From the NCBI GenBank assembly GCA_963849885.1, contig CAWKIV010000006.1, positions 620,001 to 684,000 on the forward strand: 64,000 nucleotides of DNA, given 5' to 3'. Positions within the stretch are counted from its first letter, which is position 1, and each line of letters starts with the position of its first letter. Source of the stretch: CADCTP01 sp963849885. Lineage in GTDB: Bacteria; Actinomycetota; Actinomycetes; Mycobacteriales; CADCTP01. The position numbers and the translations under genes were made by a program. Of this stretch, positions 56,762 to 64,000 are shown piece after piece. The notes under the pieces were generated by a model. It did not search any database, had not been told where the DNA came from, and worked only from the letters and a program-made list of their open reading frames with translations.

Positions 56762-57612
56762 CCACGACCCGGACGGTGCTGACCGTCGCCGCGCTCACCC
56801 TGCGCGAGGCGTCCCGGCGGCGGGTGCTGTCGGCGCTCGCCGTGCTCACCGTCGTGCTGCTCGGGCTGAGCGCGTGGGGCTTCTCCAAGGTGACCGGCGG
56901 CTCCGAGTTCGGCCTGACCAGCGGCCAGGCCCGGCTGGCCGCCTCGCTGCTGCTCAACCTGACCATGTTCGGGCTCAGCCTGATCGCGGCGCTGGGCACC
57001 GCCTTCCTGGCCGGCCCCACGCTGGCCGGGGAGACCGAGTCCGGCATCGCGCTGGCCATGCTGGCCCGCCCGGTCCGCCGTTCCGCGGTGCTGCTGGGCA
57101 AGTGGCTGGGGCTGGTGGCCTTCGGCAGCGGCTTCGTCGTGGTGGCCGGGCTGGCCCAGTGCCTGATCGTGAAGGTGACGGTGGACTACTGGCCGCCGGA
57201 TCCGGCGGTCGCCCTGGCCCTGCTCGCCGCCCAGACCAGCGTGCTGCTCACCCTCGGACTGCTGCTGTCCACGGTCGTCTCGCCGATGGCCTCGGGCGTG
57301 GTCGCGGTCGGCCTCTTCGGCGCCACCTGGATCGCCGGGGTGGTCGGCGGCATCGGGGAGTCGCTGGCCAACGAGGGCGTGGCCCGGGTCGGCACCGTGT
57401 CCCGGATGATCCTGCCCACCGACGGCCTGTGGCGCGGGGCCATGCACGCGCTGCAGGACCCGGGTGCGCTGATCGAGTTCGGCCCCGCGCTCAACGGCTT
57501 CCCGTTCCTCAGCGAGGCGCCGCTCACCGTCACCTACCTCGCCTGGGCCGCGCTCTGGACGGCGATGGTCTGGGGGCTGGCGGCGGCGTCCTTCGCCCGC
57601 AGGGACCTCTGA
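56758..57612 (+). CDS. ABC-2 type transporter permease
   Basis: A 284-residue integral membrane protein with about six membrane helices, for example VLSALAVLTVVLLGLSAWGF, LLLNLTMFGLSLIAALGTAF, LGLVAFGSGFVVVAGLAQCL and GVVAVGLFGATWIAGVVGGI, and a GETESGIALAMLARPVRR loop characteristic of ABC-2 permeases with NosY-like arrangement. It pairs with the preceding ATPase; the GTG overlaps its stop. The cargo is unknown; control by the operon's sigma/anti-sigma pair suggests a stress or envelope signal. Confidence 0.9.
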   Translation: MTTTRTVLTVAALTLREASRRRVLSALAVLTVVLLGLSAWGFSKVTGGSEFGLTSGQARLAASLLLNLTMFGLSLIAALGTAFLAGPTLAGETESGIALAMLARPVRRSAVLLGKWLGLVAFGSGFVVVAGLAQCLIVKVTVDYWPPDPAVALALLAAQTSVLLTLGLLLSTVVSPMASGVVAVGLFGATWIAGVVGGIGESLANEGVARVGTVSRMILPTDGLWRGAMHALQDPGALIEFGPALNGFPFLSEAPLTVTYLAWAALWTAMVWGLAAASFARRDL

Positions 57613-57616
57613 GCGG

Positions 57617-58171
57617 TCAGCCGGGGCGGCGGGTCCGCCACTCGTCCGCGGTGATCGCGTGGACCAGCACGTCGAAGGTCTCGCCGTTGTCGGTGATCCG
57701 GTCGTGCTCCAGGAAGGTCAGGCCGAGCCGGCGCATCACCGCGAGGCTGCGGACGTTCGGCTCGTCGGTCACCGAGATGATCCGGGGCAGCCCGAGCACG
57801 TCGAAGCCGTAGTCCAGCCAGGCCGCGCCGGCCTCGGTGGCGTAGCCGTGACCCCAGTGCTGGTGGGCCAGCCGCCAACCGACCTCGGTGTCGGCGGGCC
57901 GGTCGCGCAGGTGGTGCAGGCCGCACATGCCGAGGAACTGCCCGTCCGCGAGCCGCTCGACGGCGAGCAGGCCGAGCCGCTCCTTCTCCCACCGCTCCTG
58001 CGCCCACTCCGCGATGTCGTCGGACTGCGCGCGGGTGAGCGGACCGCCGAGCATCTCGGCCACTTCGGGCTGGGCGTTGAGCTCCGCGTAGAGCGGGAGG
58101 TCGGCCTCCCGGAACGTGCGCAGCAGCAGCCGCGGCGTGCGCATGATCTCGGTGCCGTCCCACTTCACCAT
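57617..58171 (-). CDS. GNAT family N-acetyltransferase (RimJ/RimL-like)
   Basis: A 184-residue acetyltransferase of the ribosomal-protein-alanine type: TPRLLLRTFREADLPLYAEL, EVGWRLAHQHWGHGYATEAG (acetyl-CoA loop with HxGxGYATE), AWLDYGFDVLGLPRIISVTD, NVRSLAVMRRLGLTFLEHD. It starts at ATG 58171; an inner ATG at 58144 is an alternative. It converges on the ABC permease gene with 4 bases between the stops. Confidence 0.85.
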   Translation of the reverse strand: MVKWDGTEIMRTPRLLLRTFREADLPLYAELNAQPEVAEMLGGPLTRAQSDDIAEWAQERWEKERLGLLAVERLADGQFLGMCGLHHLRDRPADTEVGWRLAHQHWGHGYATEAGAAWLDYGFDVLGLPRIISVTDEPNVRSLAVMRRLGLTFLEHDRITDNGETFDVLVHAITADEWRTRRPG

Positions 58172-58212
58172 GCCGGCAGGGTCGGGCCCGCCGGCCCCGG
58201 GGGTCAACCGAG

Positions 58213-59679
58213 TTACGCGAGCACCACCGCGCCGCCGCGCCGCGGGTCGCCGCCGCCGGCCAGCCCGCCGTCCCGCCGCTCGACCGCCTGCACGCCGCCG
58301 AAGAACGTGTGCCGGCCCCGGAAGCGGCTGACCACGTGCCCGGCCGCGGCCAGCGCGGCGCCGTCCACGCCCGGCTCGATGTGCACCACCGCGTCCTCGG
58401 CGTGCAGCCGGGGCGCGTCCACGGCGGCCTGCACCGGCAGCCCGAGGTCGACCGAGTTGACGATCACCTGGAGCAGCGCGCTGCGGATCCGGCTCGACCC
58501 GGCGGAGCCGAGCACCAGCTCGACCTGCCCGTCCCGGCGGACCACGGTCGGCGCCATCGTCGAGGGCAGCCGGCTGCCCGGCGGGTGGGTGAAGAAGCCG
58601 AGCGGGGACAGGTCCTGCTCGCCCAGCATGTTGTTCAGGTGCAGCCCGGTGCCCGCCACCAGGACCCCCGAGCCCTCGCCGTTCGTGCAGGTGACGGTGG
58701 CCGCCCAGCCGGCGCCGTCCAGCACCGAGATGTGCGTGGTCGAGCCGACCTTGCTGGACAGGAACGCCGGCCCGAAGCCCTCGGTGGGCAGCCCGGCGAA
58801 GAACGCCGCGTCCCGGGCGTCCTGCGCGGTCTCCATCGCCCGGACCAGGCCCAGCGCGTCCGGCGGCCCGGGGTGGCGGTCCAGCAGCGCCAGCGCGTAC
58901 GCCAGCAGCACCCCGCCGGCGCTCGGCGGCGGGTTGGTCACCACCTCGCGGTCCCGGTACGGCATCGTCATCGGCTCCCGCTCGACCACCCGGTACGCGG
59001 CCAGGTCGGCCCGGGTGATCAGGCCGCCGGCGGCCCGTACCGCGTCGGCCACCGCGTGCCCGACCTCGCCGGTGTAGAACGGCGCCGGCCCCTCCGTGCC
59101 GAGCCGCTCCAGCGCGTCGCCGAGAGCCAGGTCGCGCACCACCGAGCCGGCCACCGGCGGCAGGCCGTCGACCAGGTGGGTCGCCGCGGCCACCGGGTCG
59201 GAGCGCAGGATCGGGGCCAGCAGCGTGTACATCCCGGCCTGCTGCTCGGTCAGCCGCACGCCGTCCCGGGCCAGCCGGGCCGCCGGCGCGGCCAGCTCGG
59301 CCAGCGGCACCGTGCCGAAGCGGTCCACCGCGACGGCCACCCCGGCCGGCACCCCGTACACCGCGCAGGACGCCGCGCCGACCCCGAAGACCTGGAGCAC
59401 CTCGCCGAAGAACACGTCCGCGGTGCGCAGCGGGGCCCGGTCGGCCGGGTCGGCGCCGCGCCCCGGCGCCTCGACGAAGAAGTCGAGCAGCACCGGGTCC
59501 GCGTCCGGCGGCGAGACCATCAGGTAGCCCCCGCCGCCCAGCCCGGTCATCATCGGCTCGACCACCACCGAGGTCAGCATCGCGGCCACCGCCGCGTCCA
59601 CCGCGTTGCCGCCGGCGCGCAGCACCTCGGCGCCCGCCGCCGCGGTCAGCGGGTGCCCCGCCGCCACCACCCCACCCAC
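58213..59679 (-). CDS. Gamma-glutamyltransferase family protein
   Basis: A 488-residue N-terminal-nucleophile hydrolase precursor. The large subunit begins VVAAGHPLTAAAGAEVLRAG and includes GLGGGGYLMV; the self-cleavage/nucleophile threonine is Thr314 in GSTTHISVLD, and the small subunit carries GSAGSSRIRSALLQVIVNSV. It acts on gamma-glutamyl compounds. There is no signal peptide at ATG 59679, so it would be cytoplasmic, unlike many GGTs. The second subunit, about 175 residues, is of normal length. A gamma-glutamylcyclotransferase-like gene is also in the window (4676) but not linked. Confidence 0.9.
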   Translation of the reverse strand: MGGVVAAGHPLTAAAGAEVLRAGGNAVDAAVAAMLTSVVVEPMMTGLGGGGYLMVSPPDADPVLLDFFVEAPGRGADPADRAPLRTADVFFGEVLQVFGVGAASCAVYGVPAGVAVAVDRFGTVPLAELAAPAARLARDGVRLTEQQAGMYTLLAPILRSDPVAAATHLVDGLPPVAGSVVRDLALGDALERLGTEGPAPFYTGEVGHAVADAVRAAGGLITRADLAAYRVVEREPMTMPYRDREVVTNPPPSAGGVLLAYALALLDRHPGPPDALGLVRAMETAQDARDAAFFAGLPTEGFGPAFLSSKVGSTTHISVLDGAGWAATVTCTNGEGSGVLVAGTGLHLNNMLGEQDLSPLGFFTHPPGSRLPSTMAPTVVRRDGQVELVLGSAGSSRIRSALLQVIVNSVDLGLPVQAAVDAPRLHAEDAVVHIEPGVDGAALAAAGHVVSRFRGRHTFFGGVQAVERRDGGLAGGGDPRRGGAVVLA

Positions 59680-59820
59680 GCCGGGCTCCCTCGCTCGAAA
59701 GCCAGGACTCTAACGCGCGCGGCCGACCGGTCCGGCCCCGGCGGCCCCGGGGCCCCGGCTTGCCCACCGGACGGTTCCCGGGGGACGCTTTGACCAGGTG
59801 ACGGCGGCGGGACTTCTCTC

Positions 59821-60546
59821 ATGGCGACAGCGCGGGCGGCGCGACCTCTGTCGACGGCCGAGGCCGTCCTCGTCGCCACGCTCGGATACCTGGTGCTGCT
59901 CATCTCGCTCACCGGGGCCCGGATCGCCCGCGAGAGCGACGCGGAGCCCGTCACCGAGGTGCTCGCGGTGCGACCGGTCGCCCAGGTGCAGCCGGCCGCG
60001 GCCGCCCGGGCCGCGCCGGCGCCGACCTGCGTCGGCCCGACCACGGTGCCGTACTCGTACGCGGCCGCGCCGGGCGTGGTGGAGCCGCTCGCCTTCGGCC
60101 CGCCGGTGGAGCCGACCGGGCCGCGCTCGGCCGCGGCGGTCAACGGCGTGCTGATCCAGCGGCTCTGCGGCGGCCCGACCACGCCGGGCGGGCCGGTGCG
60201 CGGGCCGGACCGGCGGCTGTTCGCGGCGATCGACGCGGCGGTCAACGACCGGGACCCCAACCGGCCGCTCACCCAGGCCCAGTGGGCCGCCGGGGTGGAC
60301 CAGTTCATCATCCGGGACGGGCTCTTCACCGACGCGCAGGTGGTGACCCGGACCGTCCCGGCCGGCGCCCCGACGTTCGGCATGAAGGTGGTGTCCCGGA
60401 CCCCCGGCGTCGACCCGGTGGTGGTCCGGACCCGGATGGCCCGCGCGGACACCAGCCGCTACCTGCTGCTGCCGGTCCGCAGCGCCAGCGGCCGCGTGGT
60501 CACCCTCACCCTGCGGCTGCGCTGCGGCTTCCAGCCGGTCCTCTGA
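59821..60546 (+). CDS. Exported or membrane-anchored hypothetical protein
   Basis: A 241-residue protein with one membrane helix (AEAVLVATLGYLVLLISLTG, residues about 13-33) and a 200-residue extracellular part containing GVLIQRLCGGPTTPGGPVRG and ADTSRYLLLPVRSASGRVVT. Three cysteines. No family recognised. The ATG at 59821 lies in TTCTCTCATGGCG without a clear ribosome-binding site. An array of inverted 20-base repeats follows its stop. Confidence 0.65.
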   Translation: MATARAARPLSTAEAVLVATLGYLVLLISLTGARIARESDAEPVTEVLAVRPVAQVQPAAAARAAPAPTCVGPTTVPYSYAAAPGVVEPLAFGPPVEPTGPRSAAAVNGVLIQRLCGGPTTPGGPVRGPDRRLFAAIDAAVNDRDPNRPLTQAQWAAGVDQFIIRDGLFTDAQVVTRTVPAGAPTFGMKVVSRTPGVDPVVVRTRMARADTSRYLLLPVRSASGRVVTLTLRLRCGFQPVL

Positions 60547-60560
60547 TCCCCGGGCCCCGC

Positions 60561-60674
60561 CGCGAGTGACGGCGGCCCCCCGCGAGTGACGGCGGCCCCC
60601 GCGAGTGACGGCGGCTACTGCACGATCACTCGCGGAAGCCGGACGTCACTCGCGGAAGCCGGACGTCACTCGCG
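60561..60674. repeat. Three direct and three inverted copies of CGCGAGTGA
   Basis: CGCGAGTGA occurs at 60561-60569, 60581-60589 and 60600-60608, and its complement TCACTCGCG at 60626-60634, 60646-60654 and 60666-60674, with a period of about 20 in both halves. The whole region is a large imperfect dyad centred near 60617, between convergent gene ends. It could fold into one long cruciform or serve as a bidirectional terminator; it does not code. Confidence 0.9.
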
Positions 60675-60684
60675 GAGGTGGGCG

Positions 60685-61452
60685 CTAGCTCAGCCGGGTC
60701 TCGGCGTAGACGGCCATCGCGTCCCGCAGGTAGGCGACCAGCTCGTCGTTGCCGCCGCCGATGGTGCGGCGGAACCGCTCGTCGTCGACGTACATCCGGC
60801 CCAGGCCGTTGTACGCCGCCGCGTCCGGCGTCCAGAACAGGCTGACCACCTCGTAGTGCAGCTGGACCAGCTCCTGCACCCGCGGGTCGTCCACCGGCAC
60901 GCCCGCCGCGAGCAGCGGCGCGAGTCCACTGTGGACGCGCTCGTACCCGGACCTCGCCTTCTCCGCGTCGGCCGGCGACCAGCCCCGGATCCGCTCGTAC
61001 GACGCGTCGACCGCCTCGTCGCCCCAGCGCTCCCGCGCCTCCGCCTCGTACGGGTTGTGCTCGAAGCCCTCGAACATCCTCTCCGCGGCCATGTCCCCTC
61101 CTTCCTCGATGCTGTCGATGGTGTGTTGCACGGTGCGGGCGAGCCGGGCCAGCCGGCCGCGCTCGGCCAGCAGCCACTCGCGGTGCTTGCGCAGCACCGC
61201 GACCGTGCTGTCGCGGTCGGACCGGCGCAGCACCTCGCCGATCGCGTCGAGGCCCAGCCCGAGCTCGCGCAGCAGCAGGATCCGCTGCAGCCGCAGCAGC
61301 TCCGCCCGGCCGTAGTGCCGCCGACCGTCGTCGGCGACCCGGGCCGGCGGCAGCAGCCCGATCGCGTCGTAGTGGCGCAGCGTCCGCGATGTCACCTTGG
61401 ACATCCGCGCCACCTCGGCGATCGACCAGCTCCCGTCCCGCACGACAGCCAC
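60685..61452 (-). CDS. MerR-family regulator with TipAS-like drug-binding domain
   Basis: A 255-residue regulator. The MerR winged helix (SIAEVARMSKVTSRTLRHYD, AIGLLPPARVADDGRRHYGR) is followed by a coiled dimerisation helix (LRRSDRDSTVAVLRKHREWL) and the TipAS domain (MFEGFEHNPYEAEARERWGD, ARSGYERVHSGLAPLLAAG, YNGLGRMYVDDERFRR). TipA-type proteins bind cyclic peptide antibiotics and activate efflux or resistance genes. GTG start at 61452. A dyad with a TTGACG half lies just upstream, as in autoregulated MerR promoters. Confidence 0.88.
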   Translation of the reverse strand: MAVVRDGSWSIAEVARMSKVTSRTLRHYDAIGLLPPARVADDGRRHYGRAELLRLQRILLLRELGLGLDAIGEVLRRSDRDSTVAVLRKHREWLLAERGRLARLARTVQHTIDSIEEGGDMAAERMFEGFEHNPYEAEARERWGDEAVDASYERIRGWSPADAEKARSGYERVHSGLAPLLAAGVPVDDPRVQELVQLHYEVVSLFWTPDAAAYNGLGRMYVDDERFRRTIGGGNDELVAYLRDAMAVYAETRLS

Positions 61453-61459
61453 GGTACGA

Positions 61460-61476
61460 GTTGACGCTGCGTCAAC
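61460..61476. promoter_or_regulatory. MerR-type operator dyad
   Basis: GTTGACG (61460-61466) and CGTCAAC (61470-61476) form a perfect 7-bp inverted repeat with a 3-base spacer, 8 bases before the regulator's start codon. The minus strand reads TTGACG as a -35 element. Consistent with binding by the adjacent TipA-type regulator. Confidence 0.6.
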
Positions 61477-61485
61477 TACAAGCGT

Positions 61486-62397
61486 TCAGTCGCCGGCGGA
61501 GTCCGCGGCCGGGGCCGCGCCCACCGTGACCCGGCCCTGGTCGGGGCCGAGCCGGAAGAGCACCGGAGTGCAGGTCGCCGTCTGCACGGCCACGATCTCG
61601 TAGACCTCGCCCACCGCTGCGACGGCCACCGCGTCGAGGTCCGACAGGTCGCAGTCCGCACCGAGGCGCTGCTGCAGCTCGGGCCGGTCCTCCTCGTCCA
61701 CGACGACCGTGACCGGCGTCGGCGTGCGGACGGCGACCGGGGCCGTCGGCTGGTCGGGCGGGTTCGCCGCCCAGGCGAAGGCGGCGATCCCGGCGGCGGT
61801 GAGGACGGCCGCGGCGAGGATGGCGCGCCGCGCGGTGCGGTAGGCGTGGCGCAGCAGCGAGAAGCTGGCCCGCTCCAGCACGTGGCGCTGCGTCCCGCTC
61901 AGCAGCAGCGCCCAGTGCTGCGCCGCGTCGGCGGCCTGCTTCTTCGCCGGGTCCGTCGGGTCCTCGGCGTGCGCCCTGTACGTGTCCCGGCGCCCCTCGA
62001 CGGCGTCCCGGTACGCCTCGTACAGCGCGCCCACCGACCCGTAGCCGCCGAGGACGACCTTGTCCCCGGCGATCCGGTCCAGCGCGGGGTCACCGTCCGG
62101 GCGCTGGGCGAGCCACTTGAGGGTCACGAAGGTCTTGGTGACCACCGCCCCGGCCGCCCCGATCGCGATCACGACGCCGACGACCGCGACGGCGAGGCCA
62201 CCGAGGGCCCAGCGCAGCCGCCCGTCCTCGAGCTCGCCCAGCCCGGTGAGCTGGAGGCCGGCCACCAGGATGGCACCGACCGCGGCGAAGCTCCCGAGAA
62301 GCCACTTCGCGGAGTCGCGGATCCGCTCCGCCGCGGCGGCCAGCGGGGAGGCCGGTGCCGCCGGCTCCTCCTCGGCATTCCCCGGCGCCGAGGCCAC
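61486..62397 (-). CDS. Uncharacterised membrane protein with three transmembrane helices
   Basis: A 303-residue protein. Helices at about 32-53 (WLLGSFAAVGAILVAGLQLT), 63-87 (WALGGLAVAVVGVVIAIGAA) and 191-211 (RAILAAAVLTAAGIAAFAWA). Between the second and third is a 100-residue cytoplasmic domain (LGGYGSVGALYEAYRDAVEG); the last 90 residues (PVTVVVDEEDRPELQQRLGA) should be outside with two cysteines. No family recognised. The GTG at 62397 begins 6 bases after the stop of the preceding small gene, so the two form an operon. Confidence 0.7.
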   Translation of the reverse strand: MASAPGNAEEEPAAPASPLAAAAERIRDSAKWLLGSFAAVGAILVAGLQLTGLGELEDGRLRWALGGLAVAVVGVVIAIGAAGAVVTKTFVTLKWLAQRPDGDPALDRIAGDKVVLGGYGSVGALYEAYRDAVEGRRDTYRAHAEDPTDPAKKQAADAAQHWALLLSGTQRHVLERASFSLLRHAYRTARRAILAAAVLTAAGIAAFAWAANPPDQPTAPVAVRTPTPVTVVVDEEDRPELQQRLGADCDLSDLDAVAVAAVGEVYEIVAVQTATCTPVLFRLGPDQGRVTVGAAPAADSAGD

Positions 62398-62403
62398 CGG
62401 GAG

Positions 62404-62844
62404 CTACCGGCCCTCGAGGCGGTCGGTGACCGCCTCCACCTGGAAGCGCACCGGGCGGCGCTCGGCCCGGGCCGCCTGCAGGCGGTCGACCACCTCCGCC
62501 ATGTCCAGCGCCACCCCGGTCGGGATGGTGATGACCACCGGCCTCGCCCCGGCCACCACCTCGTCCGGCTGTGTGAACAGCTCCCGGTGCAGCACCCGCG
62601 GGTTGATCGTGACGGTGTCGACCGTCGCGTAGGCGACGCCACCGGGATCGAGCTCGATCGGGCCCAGCAGCACCGGGTCGACCGGCGAGGCCTCCGGGTC
62701 CGGCGGGACCGCGCCCTCCGGATCATCCGGCGTCGCCGGCTCGGTGGGCACGCAGGTGAAGCTGACCAGCACCCCGTTCACCGGGATCTTGATCGTCTGA
62801 CCGCAGGTGCCGAATATCTGCATGCTCGGCATTCCGCCCGCCAC
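62404..62844 (-). CDS. Uncharacterised small protein, partner of membrane gene
   Basis: A 146-residue soluble protein. The start region has SMQIFGTCGQTIKIPVNGVL and VSFTCVPTEP, then an acidic Pro-rich stretch, then IELDPGGVAYATVDTVTINP and PVVITIPTGVALDMAEVVDR, strand-rich. Not recognised. GTG 62844 follows GAGGGGGG; an ATG at 62832 or GTG at 62877 is possible. Transcribed with the membrane gene; a shared role is likely but unknown. Confidence 0.6.
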   Translation of the reverse strand: MAGGMPSMQIFGTCGQTIKIPVNGVLVSFTCVPTEPATPDDPEGAVPPDPEASPVDPVLLGPIELDPGGVAYATVDTVTINPRVLHRELFTQPDEVVAGARPVVITIPTGVALDMAEVVDRLQAARAERRPVRFQVEAVTDRLEGR

Positions 62845-62914
62845 CGCCGCCCCCCTCGCGTCACGATTGGGGCGCACCGTAGCGCGCCGCCGGCCGGTGG
62901 GGGCGGGAACGGGA

Positions 62915-64000
62915 TTAGTCGAGCAGCGGCGCGTACCCCGGCTTGATCACGTCCACGATCATCGCCAGCCGCTCGTCGAACGGCAGGAACGAGGACTTCA
63001 TCGCGTTGACCGTGAGCCACTGCAGGTCGGCCCAGCCGTAGCCGAACGCCTCCACCAGCGCGGCCATCTCCGAGGACATCGAGCAGCCGCTCATCAGCCG
63101 GTTGTCGGTGTTGACCGTGACCCGGAAGCTCAGCCGGCGGAGCAGGCCGATCGGGTGCTCGGCGATCGACTTGGCCGCGCCGGTCTGCACGTTGGACGAC
63201 GGGCACAGCTCCAGCGGGATCCGCTTGTCCCGCACGTACGCGGCGAGCCGGCCGAGGTCGACCCGCCCGTCCTCGTGCGCGGTGATGTCGTCGATGATCC
63301 GCACGCCGTGGCCGAGCCGGTCGGCCCCGCACCACTGGATCGCCTGCCAGATCGACGGCAGCCCGAACGCCTCGCCGGCGTGGATGGTGAAGTGCGCGTT
63401 TTCCCGCTGCAGGTATTCGAACGCGTCCAGGTGCCGGGTCGGCGGGTGCCCGGCCTCCGCGCCGGCGATGTCGAAGCCGACCACCCCGCGATCCCGGAAC
63501 CGGATGGCCAGCTCGGCGATCTCCATCGACCGGGCGTTGTGCCGCATCGCGGTGAGCAGCGCGCCGACCCGGATCCGGTGCCCGGCCGCGGCCGCGGTCG
63601 CCGAGCCCGCGGCGAAGCCGGCCAGCACCGCCTCCACCACCGAGTCCAGGTCGAGGCCCTCCTCGACGTGCAGCTCGGGGGCGAACCGGACCTCCGCGTA
63701 GACCACGCCGTCCGCGGCCAGGTCCTCGGCGCACTCGGCCGCCACCCGGTGCAGCGCGGTCGAGCTCTGCATCACCCCGACCGTGTGCGCGAAGGTCTCC
63801 AGGTAGCGCTCCAGCGAGCCGGAGTCGGCGGCGTCCCGGAACCAGGCGCCCAGCCCGGCCGGGTCGGTGCTGGGGAGGTCCGCATAGCCGGACTCGCGGG
63901 CCAGGTCGACCACCGTCGCCGGCCGCAACCCGCCGTCGAGGTGGTCGTGGAGCAGCACCTTGGGCGCGCGGAGCAGGGACTCGGCAGTGATCGGGGTCGG
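62915..64000 (-). CDS. add: Adenosine deaminase (5'-truncated by the window edge)
   Basis: Deaminates adenosine to inosine. The frame is still open at the right edge, so at least the first residues are missing; the visible part begins ITAESLLRAPKVLLHDHLDG. HDHLDG is the first zinc motif, HAGEAFGLP and HGVRIIDDI carry the next zinc His and catalytic residues, and VNTDNRLMSG corresponds to the aspartate motif. In M. tuberculosis the add-deoA-cdd genes follow this order, so a thymidine phosphorylase gene is expected just outside the window. Confidence 0.94.
   Translation of the reverse strand, partial: PTPITAESLLRAPKVLLHDHLDGGLRPATVVDLARESGYADLPSTDPAGLGAWFRDAADSGSLERYLETFAHTVGVMQSSTALHRVAAECAEDLAADGVVYAEVRFAPELHVEEGLDLDSVVEAVLAGFAAGSATAAAAGHRIRVGALLTAMRHNARSMEIAELAIRFRDRGVVGFDIAGAEAGHPPTRHLDAFEYLQRENAHFTIHAGEAFGLPSIWQAIQWCGADRLGHGVRIIDDITAHEDGRVDLGRLAAYVRDKRIPLELCPSSNVQTGAAKSIAEHPIGLLRRLSFRVTVNTDNRLMSGCSMSSEMAALVEAFGYGWADLQWLTVNAMKSSFLPFDERLAMIVDVIKPGYAPLLD

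Noticed and set aside
60561..60674. Possible CRISPR array or transposon end
   Set aside because: Repeats are only 9 bases with near-constant intervening sequence, half are inverted, and no cas or transposase gene is near.
1..64000. tRNA, rRNA or complete insertion sequence
   Set aside because: I looked for clover-leaf sequences, rRNA signatures and transposase genes with inverted ends and recognised none, although reading by eye can miss tRNAs.

Overview
The window is GC-rich actinobacterial chromosome, probably from a filamentous or soil actinomycete (Micromonosporaceae-like, not proven). Many genes start with GTG, codon third positions are almost all G or C, and the genes include a Hanks kinase, a BTAD regulator, streptogrisin-type proteases, LLM flavoenzymes and an ECF42 sigma factor. 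The core resembles the M. tuberculosis lpdA - Rv3304 - amiA/amiB - deoD - pmmB - upp - add region as I remember it, so I read it as a conserved nucleoside-salvage neighbourhood with accessory genes inserted.

Layout. 1-2.3 kb: end of a DUF5938-like gene and an acyl-CoA synthetase. 2.3-6.4 kb: LpdA-type flavoprotein, a toxin-first PIN/RHH pair, a gamma-glutamylcyclotransferase-like protein, an HxlR regulator and a GNAT. 6.4-9.1 kb: two paralogous secreted serine proteases. 9.2-12.2 kb: M20 amidohydrolase and a B12-domain-less acyl-CoA mutase. 12.3-15.2 kb: receptor Ser/Thr kinase with a collagen-like linker. 15.3-22.4 kb: nucleoside salvage (PNP, phospho-sugar mutase, upp, deoC) with a uronate-dehydrogenase-like gene, a scrambled HesB-like gene, a geranylgeranyl-reductase-like flavoprotein and an orphan RHH protein. 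22.6-25.2 kb: an ECF42/DGPF operon divergent from an alpha/beta hydrolase, with mirror-image promoters. 25.2-27.3 kb: a frameshifted secreted SGNH hydrolase containing a 12-bp repeat array. 27.3-31 kb: two aldehyde dehydrogenases (the second frameshifted) and an acidic duplicated protein. 31-34.4 kb: small genes and remnants. 34.4-42.5 kb: DinB, a hydroxyquinol dioxygenase/maleylacetate reductase pair, dienelactone hydrolase, LLM enzyme, lipoprotein beta-propeller and a hydrolase. 42.5-48.2 kb: BTAD regulator divergent from DUF1059 and a methyltransferase, broken sulfotransferase, broken DUF222/HNH gene, and an XRE/inactive-ClpP pair. 48.3-52.9 kb: DapA-like aldolase, MMPL transporter and a secreted propeller protein. 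53-57.6 kb: a NYN-like protein and a four-gene overlapping operon of sigma factor, zinc anti-sigma and ABC exporter. 57.6-64 kb: GNAT, gamma-glutamyltransferase, exported protein, TipA-type MerR regulator, an uncharacterised membrane pair and the start-truncated adenosine deaminase.

How the genes fit together: PNP, the mutase, DeoC and the aldehyde dehydrogenases could take nucleosides to acetyl-CoA, while Upp and Add salvage uracil and adenosine. The M20 enzyme and LpdA belong to the same conserved neighbourhood in mycobacteria. The 22-34 kb stretch looks like the main accessory insertion zone.

Two patterns cross gene boundaries. Several genes carry a single-base frameshift, mostly in GC-rich or repetitive tracts, which is either true decay or indel error. 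At least five genes have a short tandem copy of the sequence around their own stop codon. No rRNA, tRNA, CRISPR array or complete insertion sequence was recognised.
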